From positions 186,001-250,000 of the forward strand of contig NZ_AKKV01000019.1 of the NCBI RefSeq assembly GCF_000269865.1: DNA of 64,000 nt, in the 5' to 3' direction. Origin of the DNA: Fictibacillus macauensis ZFHKF-1 (GTDB lineage: Bacteria; Bacillota; Bacilli; Bacillales; Fictibacillaceae). Below, one piece after another: positions 17,827-24,232 of the stretch. How positions within the stretch are numbered: the stretch's first letter is position 1; the number at the start of each line of letters is the position of its first letter. The notes below the pieces were generated by a model. It was not told the origin of the DNA. It saw only the letters and a list, made by a program, of their open reading frames with translations, and made no database searches. A program made the position numbers and the translations under genes.

Positions 17827-18072
17827 TTAAACGAAGAAACCGCCGCCGCCAAATCCAAATCCAGTACCATAACCAAATCCGCAACCGCCACAACCGCAAC
17901 CGCGTCCGCAACCACCATAACCGCGTCCACAACCGCCGTAACCGCGTCCACAACCGCAACCGCCGTAACCGCCGCAGCCACATCCACAAGAAGAACTTGA
18001 AGAACTAGAAGAGCTAGAAGAACTAGACTCCTGACGACACCCACAACCATAACCTTTTCTAAATAAACCCAT
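17827..18072 (-). CDS. Cys/Gly/Ser-rich repetitive small protein, probably spore coat
   Basis: An 81-residue protein in three parts: a short basic head ('MGLFRKGYGCGCRQE'), a run of 13 serines, and a tail of repeated Gly-Cys-Gly and Gly-Tyr-Gly-Gly-Cys motifs ending in a Cys-free Gly/Phe stretch. There are twelve cysteines. No enzyme motif or membrane span is present. Such composition fits a disulfide- or dityrosine-linked structural protein of the spore surface. A GGGGG-containing ribosome site lies before the ATG, and a SigK-like promoter lies 48 bases upstream. Long open frames in the other two registers are compositional shadows. The spore role is inferred from promoter and composition. 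Confidence 0.75.
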   Translation of the reverse strand: MGLFRKGYGCGCRQESSSSSSSSSSSSSCGCGCGGYGGCGCGRGYGGCGRGYGGCGRGCGCGGCGFGYGTGFGFGGGGFFV

Positions 18073-18119
18073 TCAAATGGCCCCCTTTTAACTTTCACCA
18101 GAAGTTGTTCTGGATAGTA

Positions 18120-18150
18120 CATCATATGTAGAAAAGGACAAGATGTACTA
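18120..18150 (-). promoter_or_regulatory. SigK-like promoter of the Cys/Gly-rich gene
   Basis: On the minus strand TAGTAC, then 16 bases, then CATATGATG. The SigK consensus is AC, 16-17 bases, CATANNNTA; the last base here differs. The same TAGTAC-CATAT arrangement precedes the next two small genes. Confidence 0.6.
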
Positions 18151-18221
18151 GACTTGCGCCTTTAAATACTGTTTATTTTTTTAAAAAATGAAAGAGTGAA
18201 TACTAGGAGAAGCGTTGTGTG

Positions 18222-18258
18222 AAAAAAAGAGATCCGTGCAGCGATGCACGGATCTCTT
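18222..18258 (-). terminator. terminator of the 39-residue gene
   Basis: AGAGATCCGTGCA and TGCACGGATCTCT form a perfect stem around GCGA. On the minus strand it is followed by a T run (A run at 18222-18228). Confidence 0.85.
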
Positions 18259-18263
18259 CAATA

Positions 18264-18383
18264 CTATTTTTTATAGCCTTTACAACGTTTGTAGCACCCA
18301 TGTCCATAACGACCATGACTACCATAATACCCGTGTCTTCCATAAGAACCGTACTTTTTACGACAACATTTTTTTCGTGACAT
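18264..18383 (-). CDS. tiny Gly/Tyr/His/Cys-rich basic protein (39 aa)
   Basis: A 39-codon gene starting 'MSRKKCCRKKYGSYG' and continuing with 'HGYYGSHGRYGHGC' to a lysine-rich end. GGGGGA lies 8 bases before the ATG, a perfect terminator follows the stop, and a SigK-like promoter lies upstream, so it is a real transcription unit despite its size. It is a paralogue of the gene at 18805-18927 (shared 'MSRKK' start and 'YGSHGRYG' core). Composition resembles small late-sporulation coat or crust-associated peptides. I do not recognise a named family. Confidence 0.75.
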   Translation of the reverse strand: MSRKKCCRKKYGSYGRHGYYGSHGRYGHGCYKRCKGYKK

Positions 18384-18438
18384 TCCGAATTCCCCCTTTA
18401 TTATCTAACGACGATACAAAAAGCTTCGTCAGATAATC

Positions 18439-18470
18439 TAGTATATGATTCTAGAACAAAAGTGGTACTA
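18439..18470 (-). promoter_or_regulatory. SigK-like promoter of the 39-residue gene
   Basis: On the minus strand TAGTAC, 17 bases, CATATACTA, an exact CATANNNTA -10 with the AC of the -35 at the right distance. Confidence 0.7.
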
Positions 18471-18723
18471 AACAAATGCGCTACTTTTTTGCGAGAAGTA
18501 TATAACCGACGGCTCTCGTCTTTTAAAAATTTACTAACAGCCCCCCTAGACTAAGGGGTGAATACATTTAAAGCGTTGCACTCACTCAATAGAGATGAGA
18601 GTTTCACTTTGCCGAAGAAAACAACCGTTTCTATAGGTTTTTAAATGCAACTAGCATAGGGCAATTACAAATGAACGGGACTTCGTTATCTGTTTTTTTC
18701 TTACTATATAAATCTATCTCCAC

Positions 18724-18762
18724 AAAAAAACCAATCATGTACTTTTTAGAGTACATGATTGG
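18724..18762 (-). terminator. terminator of the 40-residue gene
   Basis: CCAATCATGTACT pairs with AGTACATGATTGG around a 6-base loop. The A run at 18724-18730 gives a T run on the minus strand. Confidence 0.85.
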
Positions 18763-18804
18763 GGATTCAAATTAGCTCAGCTAAAGAGTTGGCTTTCTAG
18801 AGAA

Positions 18805-18927
18805 TTAGTCACCACGACGCTCAACGTGACGACGGCCATGGCTTCCATATTTGTATCGGCCTTTACCGCCATAACGACCGTGACTTCCGTAATAACCATA
18901 GTTTTTACGATATTTTTTTCTAGACAT
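18805..18927 (-). CDS. tiny Gly/Tyr/His/Arg-rich basic protein (40 aa)
   Basis: A 40-codon gene starting 'MSRKKYRKNYGYYGSHGRYG' and ending in an Arg/His-rich tail with 'RRHVERRGD'. AAAGGGGGAA lies before the ATG, a strong terminator lies downstream and a SigK-like promoter upstream. It is paralogous to the 39-residue gene 420 bases away but lacks that gene's cysteines. A late mother-cell sporulation product is the best guess. No known family was recognised. Confidence 0.75.
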   Translation of the reverse strand: MSRKKYRKNYGYYGSHGRYGGKGRYKYGSHGRRHVERRGD

Positions 18928-18982
18928 GAAAATTCCCCCTTTAGATTCCAACGATGTTCCGAAGAAGAATCGCTGGATAATG

Positions 18983-19013
18983 TAATATATGTTGGTAGAG
19001 TTAAAAGGTACTA
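18983..19013 (-). promoter_or_regulatory. SigK-like promoter of the 40-residue gene
   Basis: On the minus strand TAGTAC, 16 bases, CATATATTA, an exact fit to AC-N16/17-CATANNNTA. Confidence 0.7.
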
Positions 19014-19070
19014 GTCAAGCGTATAAACAGTCGTAAAATGTATGCTTACCTAGCAATTCTCTTTAACTTG

Positions 19071-19103
19071 AAAAAAAGACTAAAATCTCAAAGGACTTTA
19101 GTC
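19071..19103 (-). terminator. terminator of the two-ORF mini-operon
   Basis: On the minus strand GACTAAA, a 12-base loop, TTTAGTC and seven T. It lies 6 bases past the stop of the 43-residue gene. Confidence 0.8.
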
Positions 19104-19109
19104 AAGAAG

Positions 19110-19241
19110 TTATACCCATTTATAGATAAGGTTATTGTAGTTTTTCTCAGATGGTTTTTCGGCAGTAGGGATCACATCAACGACGAGCATTCGATCGCCA
19201 TCAATGGTTTTTTCGAAAGATTCCCCGATCCATATTTTCAT
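19110..19241 (-). CDS. small protein of unknown function (43 aa)
   Basis: A 43-codon frame beginning 'MKIWIGESFEKTIDGDRML' and containing 'VVDVIPTAEKP'. Its ATG overlaps the stop of the preceding 39-residue gene as ATGA, and GGGAG lies 9 bases before it. A terminator follows at once. The organisation supports a real two-gene unit. No motif, membrane span or known family is recognised. The alternative is one ancestral gene split by a frameshift at the overlap. Confidence 0.55.
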   Translation of the reverse strand: MKIWIGESFEKTIDGDRMLVVDVIPTAEKPSEKNYNNLIYKWV

Positions 19242-19357
19242 TTCTTTATGCTCCCAAAATCATGTTGAAAGGCAAGAAGAGCATTTTTGGAACAAAGATC
19301 AATTTTAACGCCTTGTTTTTGAAGTTTACTAATAAGCTCCTTTAGCTTTTTTGTCAT
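19238..19357 (-). CDS. small protein of unknown function (39 aa)
   Basis: A 39-codon frame starting 'MTKKLKELISKLQKQGV', probably an amphipathic helix, followed by 'DLCSKNALLAFQHDFGS'. An AAGGA ribosome site lies before the ATG. It is the first cistron of a mini-operon with the 43-residue gene (ATGA overlap). I do not recognise it; size and helix suggest a partner or regulatory peptide, but this is a guess. Confidence 0.55.
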   Translation of the reverse strand: MTKKLKELISKLQKQGVKIDLCSKNALLAFQHDFGSIKK

Positions 19358-19659
19358 GCTTTCTCATTCCTTTATGATTAGTGTAGGGCCGACCCCTCAT
19401 TTGATCTTGAGACAAGTATACAAGATATTTTCTCTTATCTACGGCTTTTGAAAAAAATCCCACAAGTGCGAAAATTGCTGTAAAGCTTTCGACATTCTAT
19501 GTGAATTGTTTCATAATTCCTTTCTTTAATAGCCGTTTCCTTTTGTCTTCAAACCTACTTTGTGAAAAAAATGTCGAATGCCAGCGTTTCATTCATGTAT
19601 AGGCTGTATTCTTTTAAGAAACATTAAACGTAATGTGTATAAAGAAAGGTTGAGATACC
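19358..19659. other. intergenic region between mini-operon and nucleoside transporter
   Basis: It contains the divergent promoters. TTTCGACAT at 19487-19495 and ATGTCGAA at 19571-19578 both match the Spo0A box (TGTCGAA) in opposite orientations, 75 bases apart. No gene is seen. I looked for a purine riboswitch before the transporter and found none. Confidence 0.5.
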
Positions 19660-20835
19660 GTGAAGTACCTTGTTTTTATCGTTAGTTTGCTTGTTATTTT
19701 CCTGCTTGCTTTTCTCGTAAGTAACAATAAACGGCATATTAAATATCGTCCGATTATCGTTATGCTTGTGTTGCAGTTTATTCTTTCTTACATATTACTG
19801 AATACCTCTGCAGGTCTTATTGTGATTCGCGGTGTTTCGCAATTGTTTCAGAAGTTATTGGCCTATGCAGCGGCCGGTGTTAATTTTGTATTTGCGGGTA
19901 CAGTCAATGAAGGAGCGACGCCATTTTTCTTTAATGTGCTGTTGCCGATCATTTTTATTTCTGTGCTTATTGGGATTGCGCAACATATTCGTCTTTTACC
20001 TATTATTATTTCATGGCTCGGCTGGTTGTTAAGCAAAGTAAATGGACTAGGGCGCTTAGAATCGTATAATGCAGTTGCTTCAGCTATTTTTGGGCAGTCC
20101 GAAGTATTTATTTCGGTTAAAAAACTACTCGGACACTTGCCGAAGCATCGCATGTATACGCTATGTACATCGGCTATGTCGACTGTTTCTGCCGCCATTC
20201 TTGGTGCTTATATGACCTTAATTGCTCCGAAATATGTCGTTACAGCACTCATTCTTAACTTGCTTGGGGGCTTTATTATTGCGAATATTATTAACCCTTA
20301 CGAAGTGTCAAAAGAAGAAGACATTATTGAAGTTCAAGAAGAGCGGCAAACCTTTTTTGAAATGCTAGGAGAGTACATTCTTGACGGCTTTAAAGTCGCT
20401 GTCATTGTTGGCGCTATGTTAATTGGTTTTGTTGCGCTTATTGCGGGTATCAATGATGTATTTGACATCGTTTTTGGTATTAGTTTTCAACGAATGCTTG
20501 GCTATGTGTTTGCTCCGTTTGCCTTTATAACAGGTGTGCCACTTGCTGAATCCGTTCGGGCAGGGACGATTATGGCTACGAAGCTCGTATCAAATGAATT
20601 TGTAGCGATGCTCGATCTTGGCAAGATGAAGGATTTATCACAACGTAGTATTGGTATTATATCGGTGTTTCTCGTTTCTTTTGCGAACTTCTCCTCGATT
20701 GGTATTATTTCCGGGGCGGTAAAAGGTCTTCATGAAGCTAAGGGAAATGAAGTCGCAAAGTTTGGGATTAAATTGCTTTATGGCGCAACACTCGTTAGTC
20801 TTTTATCCGCATCAATCGCTGGTTTAATGTTATAA
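19660..20835 (+). CDS. nupC: concentrative nucleoside transporter (NupC family)
   Basis: A 391-residue CNT-family membrane protein. The family signatures 'GIAQHIRLLPIIISWLGWLLSKVNGLGRLESYNAVASAIFGQSEVF' (given here in full only as positions about 105-150) hold the gate motif 'GQSE', and 'GVPLAESVRAGTIMATKLVSNEFVA' lies at about 290-315. It should import nucleosides with protons or sodium. The start is the GTG at 19660 behind GAAAGG. It is monocistronic with a strong terminator. Bacillus has several paralogues (nupC, yutK, yxjA), so the symbol is approximate. Confidence 0.85.
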   Translation: MKYLVFIVSLLVIFLLAFLVSNNKRHIKYRPIIVMLVLQFILSYILLNTSAGLIVIRGVSQLFQKLLAYAAAGVNFVFAGTVNEGATPFFFNVLLPIIFISVLIGIAQHIRLLPIIISWLGWLLSKVNGLGRLESYNAVASAIFGQSEVFISVKKLLGHLPKHRMYTLCTSAMSTVSAAILGAYMTLIAPKYVVTALILNLLGGFIIANIINPYEVSKEEDIIEVQEERQTFFEMLGEYILDGFKVAVIVGAMLIGFVALIAGINDVFDIVFGISFQRMLGYVFAPFAFITGVPLAESVRAGTIMATKLVSNEFVAMLDLGKMKDLSQRSIGIISVFLVSFANFSSIGIISGAVKGLHEAKGNEVAKFGIKLLYGATLVSLLSASIAGLML

Positions 20836-20843
20836 TAATCGGA

Positions 20844-20882
20844 AAAGAGCTGTTTACTTTTATCTTAGTAAACAGCTCTTTA
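20844..20882. terminator. terminator of nupC
   Basis: AAAGAGCTGTTTACT pairs perfectly with AGTAAACAGCTCTTT. Confidence 0.88.
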
Positions 20883-20920
20883 TATAGAGAATGAGTCTTA
20901 ATAGAATAGGGAGTTGTAGC

Positions 20921-22201
20921 ATGGATCAACAAGCAATTATTGCCTTAAGTATTTTTCTGATTACATACGGATTAATCATTTCGGAAAAAGTGCATCGAAC
21001 CATCGTTTCAATGCTCGGTGGTGCACTGATGGTCATGTTCGGTATTGTTAGCCAAAAATCTGCTATTCACCATATTGATTTTAATACGGTCGGTTTACTC
21101 GTTGGGATGATGATCATTGTAACGATTACAGCTGAAACGGGGTTATTTAAATTTATCGCCATTTGGGCAGCGAAAAAAATGAAAGGCTCGCCTATTAAAA
21201 CGTTGATTGCGCTCGGTTTGATTACAGCTGTTGGTTCTGCGTTTTTGGACAATGTGACGACGGTTCTTCTCGTTGTGCCGGTTACATTTAGTGTAACGCG
21301 AAAGTTGAATTTAAACCCGATACCGTTTTTAATGACGGAAATTTTTGCCTCTAACATTGGTGGTACGGCAACGATGATCGGTGACCCGCCTAATATTATG
21401 ATTGGGAGTGCGGTAAAAGAGCTAACATTTTTAGCGTTTATTGAAAACTTAGCTCTCATTTGTGCCCTTATTTTAGTCGTAACGATTGCGATTTTAGCGC
21501 TGTTTTACCGAAAAGGGTTAAAAACACAACCGGAATTAGTAGCACATCTTATGCAGCTTGATGAGAAAAAGGAAATTGTTGATGCTAAGCTCTTGCGTAA
21601 ATGTTTACTTGTGCTTGCACTTACGATTGGAGGCTTTTTCTCTCATCAGTTTATTCATGTGGAAACAGCAACGATTTCACTAATTGGAGCCTTTCTGCTG
21701 CTGTTGTTAAGTGGAGAGAAGTATTTAGAACATGCTCTTGAAAAAGTAGAATGGCCAACGCTCTTTTTCTTTATTGGCTTGTTTGTGATTGTCGGTGGCC
21801 TTGTCGATACAGGACTGATTGCCACCGTCGCGCAAAAAGCAGTGGACTGGACCGGCGGAGATGTAACGGCAGCGACGTTTTTAATTCTATGGATGAGTGC
21901 AATTGCTTCTGCCTTTGTTGATAACATTCCATTTGTTGCTACCATGATTCCGATGATTAAGGAAATGGGTCATGCGGGTATTACGAATCTTGATCCATTA
22001 TGGTGGAGCTTATCACTTGGCGCTTGTCTTGGCGGTAACGGTACGTTAATTGGCGCATCAGCCAATCTTGTTGTTGCAGGGCTTGCTAGTAAAGAAGGAT
22101 ATAATATCTCCTTTGTGAAATTTATGAAAATTGGCTTTCCGCTCATGATTGTTTCCATTCTTATTTCTAGTGTGTATGTGTATTTACGTTATTTAGTATA
22201 A
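20921..22201 (+). CDS. ArsB/NhaD-type ion transporter (SLC13/IT superfamily)
   Basis: A 426-residue protein with eleven or so membrane spans in two homologous halves. Each half carries the family's asparagine motif: 'GSAFLDNVTTVLLVVPV' and 'IASAFVDNIPFVATMIPM', plus 'GTATMIGDPPNIMIG' and 'GGNGTLIGASANLVVAG'. These features place it with ArsB/NhaD/P-protein carriers; the ion (Na+/H+, arsenite or a dicarboxylate) cannot be decided. The start is the ATG at 20921 behind GGGAG. It stands alone between two terminators. Confidence 0.85.
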   Translation: MDQQAIIALSIFLITYGLIISEKVHRTIVSMLGGALMVMFGIVSQKSAIHHIDFNTVGLLVGMMIIVTITAETGLFKFIAIWAAKKMKGSPIKTLIALGLITAVGSAFLDNVTTVLLVVPVTFSVTRKLNLNPIPFLMTEIFASNIGGTATMIGDPPNIMIGSAVKELTFLAFIENLALICALILVVTIAILALFYRKGLKTQPELVAHLMQLDEKKEIVDAKLLRKCLLVLALTIGGFFSHQFIHVETATISLIGAFLLLLLSGEKYLEHALEKVEWPTLFFFIGLFVIVGGLVDTGLIATVAQKAVDWTGGDVTAATFLILWMSAIASAFVDNIPFVATMIPMIKEMGHAGITNLDPLWWSLSLGACLGGNGTLIGASANLVVAGLASKEGYNISFVKFMKIGFPLMIVSILISSVYVYLRYLV

Positions 22202-22204
22202 AAG

Positions 22205-22249
22205 AAAAAAGCTAGCCGATGCTCTTGTGAGCGTTGTTTAGCTTTTTTT
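22205..22249 (+). terminator. terminator
   Basis: AAAAAAGCTA pairs with TAGCTTTTTT and encloses an inner GCTC-TTGT-GAGC stem. Confidence 0.8.
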
Positions 22250-22336
22250 CATGGCGGGAAAAGCAGGAAGTAAGATAAAAGCGTAGAAAAACGATACACT
22301 AGATAGGCATTGTTAAAAAAGAGATGTGGTGAAGAA

Positions 22337-23491
22337 ATGGAATTTATAACAACACAATGGCAGGAAAAATGGTTAAAAAGATTAGCGCAGCTTGGTGAAC
22401 AATTTGCTAAACGAGCACCAAAGCATGATCAAGAAGGAACGTTTCCTTTTGATAACTTTAAAGACTTAAGGGAAGAAGGGTATTTAGCTTTAACGGTTCC
22501 AAAAGCATATGGTGGTCAAGAAATCACCTTGCATGATTTTATTTTATTACAAGAAGAATTGGGCCGTTATGATGGTTCGACTGCGCTTTCAGTAGGCTGG
22601 CATCTTGGCGTATTAATGGATTTACGAGAAAGCAAAGAGTGGCGTGAAGAGACGTATGAGAAGCTGTGCCGAGCCGTCGTTACAAAAGGGTCTCTTGTCA
22701 ATCGCGTATCAAGTGAACGTGCTACTGGCAGTCCGACACGAGGAGGAAAGCCAGAAACGACAGCAGAACGAAAAGATGGGAACTGGGTTATTTCTGGCGT
22801 GAAAGCTTTTGCATCCATGGCACCTGCGCTTGATTATTTCATTATTACAGCTACCATCCAAGAGACAGGGGAAGTCGGTACGTTTGTCATTCCGAAAGAC
22901 GTGGCTGGCTTATCTATTGAAGAAAGATGGGATACGCTTGGTATGCGAGGAACGCGTAGTGATGATCTGCATTTGGATCATGTCGTCGTTAGGGAGGATG
23001 CGTTTGTCGGGGAAGTAACGAAGCCGAAGCACCCTGTACCTAAAGGTTGGCTGTTGCACATTCCAGCCTGTTATTTAGGAATTGCGCGCGCTGCAAGAGA
23101 TGAAGCGGTTGCGTTTGCAAAATCATATGCTCCTAATAGTATAGAAGGGACGATTGCAAGCTTGCCAGCCGTGCGCGATAAAATTGGTTTAATGGACCTT
23201 GAATTGTTAAAGGCTCGCCAATTTATGTACGGTGTCATTGAACGGTGGGAACAAGCACCCGATCGACGCCACGAGCTAACCGAAGCATTAGCCGCTGTTA
23301 AATATATTGCGACGAATAGCGCGCAGAAAATTGTTGATTTAGCGATGCGCGTTGAAGGTGCGCACGGTTTATTCCAAACGTCTCCGCTCCAGCGGTATTA
23401 TCGTGACGTTCGTGCGGGTTTGCATAATCCGCCGATGGATGATGCTGTGATTGCGCTATTTGCTAAAAAAGCATTAGATGAAGATGAATAG
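22337..23491 (+). CDS. acyl-CoA dehydrogenase family protein (YdbM-like)
   Basis: A 384-residue flavoprotein of the acyl-CoA dehydrogenase fold. Visible segments are 'PKAYGGQEITLHDFILLQEELGRYDG' (N-terminal helical domain), 'SGVKAFASMAPALDYFIITA' (beta domain) and 'EERWDTLGMRGTRSDDLHLDHVVV', then a C-terminal helical bundle with 'EGAHGLFQTSPLQRYYRDVRAG'. The usual catalytic glutamate of FadE-type enzymes is not obvious, so another substrate such as a sulfur- or nitrogen-containing acyl donor is possible. The ATG at 22337 is preferred over a TTG at 22310. It is a single gene. Confidence 0.82.
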   Translation: MEFITTQWQEKWLKRLAQLGEQFAKRAPKHDQEGTFPFDNFKDLREEGYLALTVPKAYGGQEITLHDFILLQEELGRYDGSTALSVGWHLGVLMDLRESKEWREETYEKLCRAVVTKGSLVNRVSSERATGSPTRGGKPETTAERKDGNWVISGVKAFASMAPALDYFIITATIQETGEVGTFVIPKDVAGLSIEERWDTLGMRGTRSDDLHLDHVVVREDAFVGEVTKPKHPVPKGWLLHIPACYLGIARAARDEAVAFAKSYAPNSIEGTIASLPAVRDKIGLMDLELLKARQFMYGVIERWEQAPDRRHELTEALAAVKYIATNSAQKIVDLAMRVEGAHGLFQTSPLQRYYRDVRAGLHNPPMDDAVIALFAKKALDEDE

Positions 23492-23495
23492 GAAA

Positions 23496-23523
23496 GAAAA
23501 GCGGCTCATTTTGCTCGCTTTTC
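23496..23523 (+). terminator. terminator of the acyl-CoA dehydrogenase gene
   Basis: GAAAAGCG...CGCTTTTC stem with a 12-base loop. Confidence 0.7.
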
Positions 23524-23561
23524 TTCAATTAATATAGAAAGTAGCACGTAAGATCAATCAT

Positions 23562-23590
23562 TTGCATACCCTAGGGGGGTATGGTATTAT
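23562..23590 (+). promoter_or_regulatory. csoR-copZ promoter with CsoR operator
   Basis: TTGCAT (23562-23567), 17 bases, TATTAT (23585-23590) is a good SigA promoter. The spacer holds ATACCCTAGGGGGGTAT (23566-23582), a GC-centred pseudo-palindrome of the CsoR operator type, so bound CsoR would cover the promoter until Cu(I) releases it. Confidence 0.85.
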
Positions 23591-23611
23591 GATGACAAAG
23601 GAGGTTGGGCA

Positions 23612-23932
23612 ATGGATCATAAAGAACCAAAAGTTGAAGCTCACTGCTCAACAGAACGAAAAAGTCATCACTCCGAAGTAACAAAGACAGGTCTAACCAC
23701 ACGCCTTAATCGAATTGAAGGACAAATTCGAGGAATTAAAGGCATGATTGAACGCGATACGTATTGCGATGATGTGCTTACGCAATTAGCTGCTGTTCAA
23801 TCCGCTTTAAATGGTGTTGGGAAAATCATCTTAGAAGGCCATATGAAAAGCTGTTTAGTAGAACGTATTCAAGACGGTGAGCTAGAAGTGGTGGATGAGT
23901 TATTAACAACGATAAAAAAACTAATGAAGTAA
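23612..23932 (+). CDS. csoR: copper-sensing transcriptional repressor CsoR
   Basis: A 106-residue all-helical repressor of the DUF156 family. The Cu(I) ligands are present: Cys52, His77 and Cys81, matching Cys45-His70-Cys74 of B. subtilis CsoR. 'RLNRIEGQIRGIKGMIE' is the DNA-binding first helix. A His/Cys-containing N-terminal extension (residues 1-26) is longer than usual. AAAGGAGG precedes the ATG. copZ follows after 17 bases and copA after a small hairpin, and both units have near-identical operators. Confidence 0.96.
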   Translation: MDHKEPKVEAHCSTERKSHHSEVTKTGLTTRLNRIEGQIRGIKGMIERDTYCDDVLTQLAAVQSALNGVGKIILEGHMKSCLVERIQDGELEVVDELLTTIKKLMK

Positions 23933-23949
23933 AAGGAAGGAAGATACTA

Positions 23950-24159
23950 ATGGAAAATATTACTTTAAATGTACAGGGAATGTCTTGTGGTCATTGTGTC
24001 AAAGCTGTAGAAGGTAGCGTTGGTAAACTTGCAGGTGTTGATACAGTGAAGGTTCATCTAGAAAGTGGGACAGTAGCCATTGCTTTTGATCCAAGTAAAA
24101 CGTCTCTAGATGAAATTAAAGAAACAATCGACGAGCAAGGCTACGATGTTGTAGCATAA
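23950..24159 (+). CDS. copZ: copper chaperone CopZ
   Basis: A 69-residue HMA-domain protein with the metal site 'GMSCGHC' (Cys13 and Cys16) and the usual babbab fold ('[17 protein letters not shown]', 'IDEQGYDV'). It carries Cu(I) to the CopA ATPase. Order and spacing (csoR-copZ-copA) are those of the classic Bacillus copper efflux module. Confidence 0.96.
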   Translation: MENITLNVQGMSCGHCVKAVEGSVGKLAGVDTVKVHLESGTVAIAFDPSKTSLDEIKETIDEQGYDVVA

Positions 24160-24162
24160 ACC

Positions 24163-24187
24163 AAAACGTGCAGCAATGCACGTTTTT
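24163..24187 (+). terminator. hairpin between copZ and copA
   Basis: AAAACGTGCA, loop GCAA, TGCACGTTTT plus T. It partly separates the csoR-copZ transcript from copA, which has its own operator. Confidence 0.8.
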
Positions 24188-24200
24188 CTACCAGTAAAAT

Positions 24201-24217
24201 ATACCCCATGGGGGTAT
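24201..24217 (+). promoter_or_regulatory. CsoR operator of copA
   Basis: ATACCCCATGGGGGTAT matches the csoR operator in 15 of 17 positions. It lies directly before the ribosome site of copA. No clear -10/-35 pair is seen, so the promoter must overlap it or the preceding hairpin. Confidence 0.82.
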
Positions 24218-24232
24218 AGGAGGGTGATCTCA

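Larger units (their letters stand above)
18384..18804. other. intergenic stretch between two tiny genes
   Basis: It holds the promoter of the 39-residue gene (18439-18470) and the terminator of the 40-residue gene (18731-18762). Between about 18475 and 18720 I see no reading frame with a ribosome site, only a short CCCC...GGGG inverted repeat near 18541-18557 of no clear role. Confidence 0.6.

Noticed and set aside
17669-18125. Alternative-frame proteins over the Cys/Gly-rich gene
   Set aside because: They are Val/Ala- or Arg/Leu-rich shadows of a GC-rich repeat and lack the ribosome site that fits the 81-residue frame.
19380-19659. Purine riboswitch before the nucleoside transporter
   Set aside because: No conserved three-way junction elements were found; only Spo0A-like boxes and an AT-rich leader are visible.
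22337-23491. Second fadE
   Set aside because: Similar fold, but it is shorter and the characteristic FadE blocks (GGYGFMSEYEVE, RIFEGTNEI) are absent, so it is a different acyl-CoA dehydrogenase family member.
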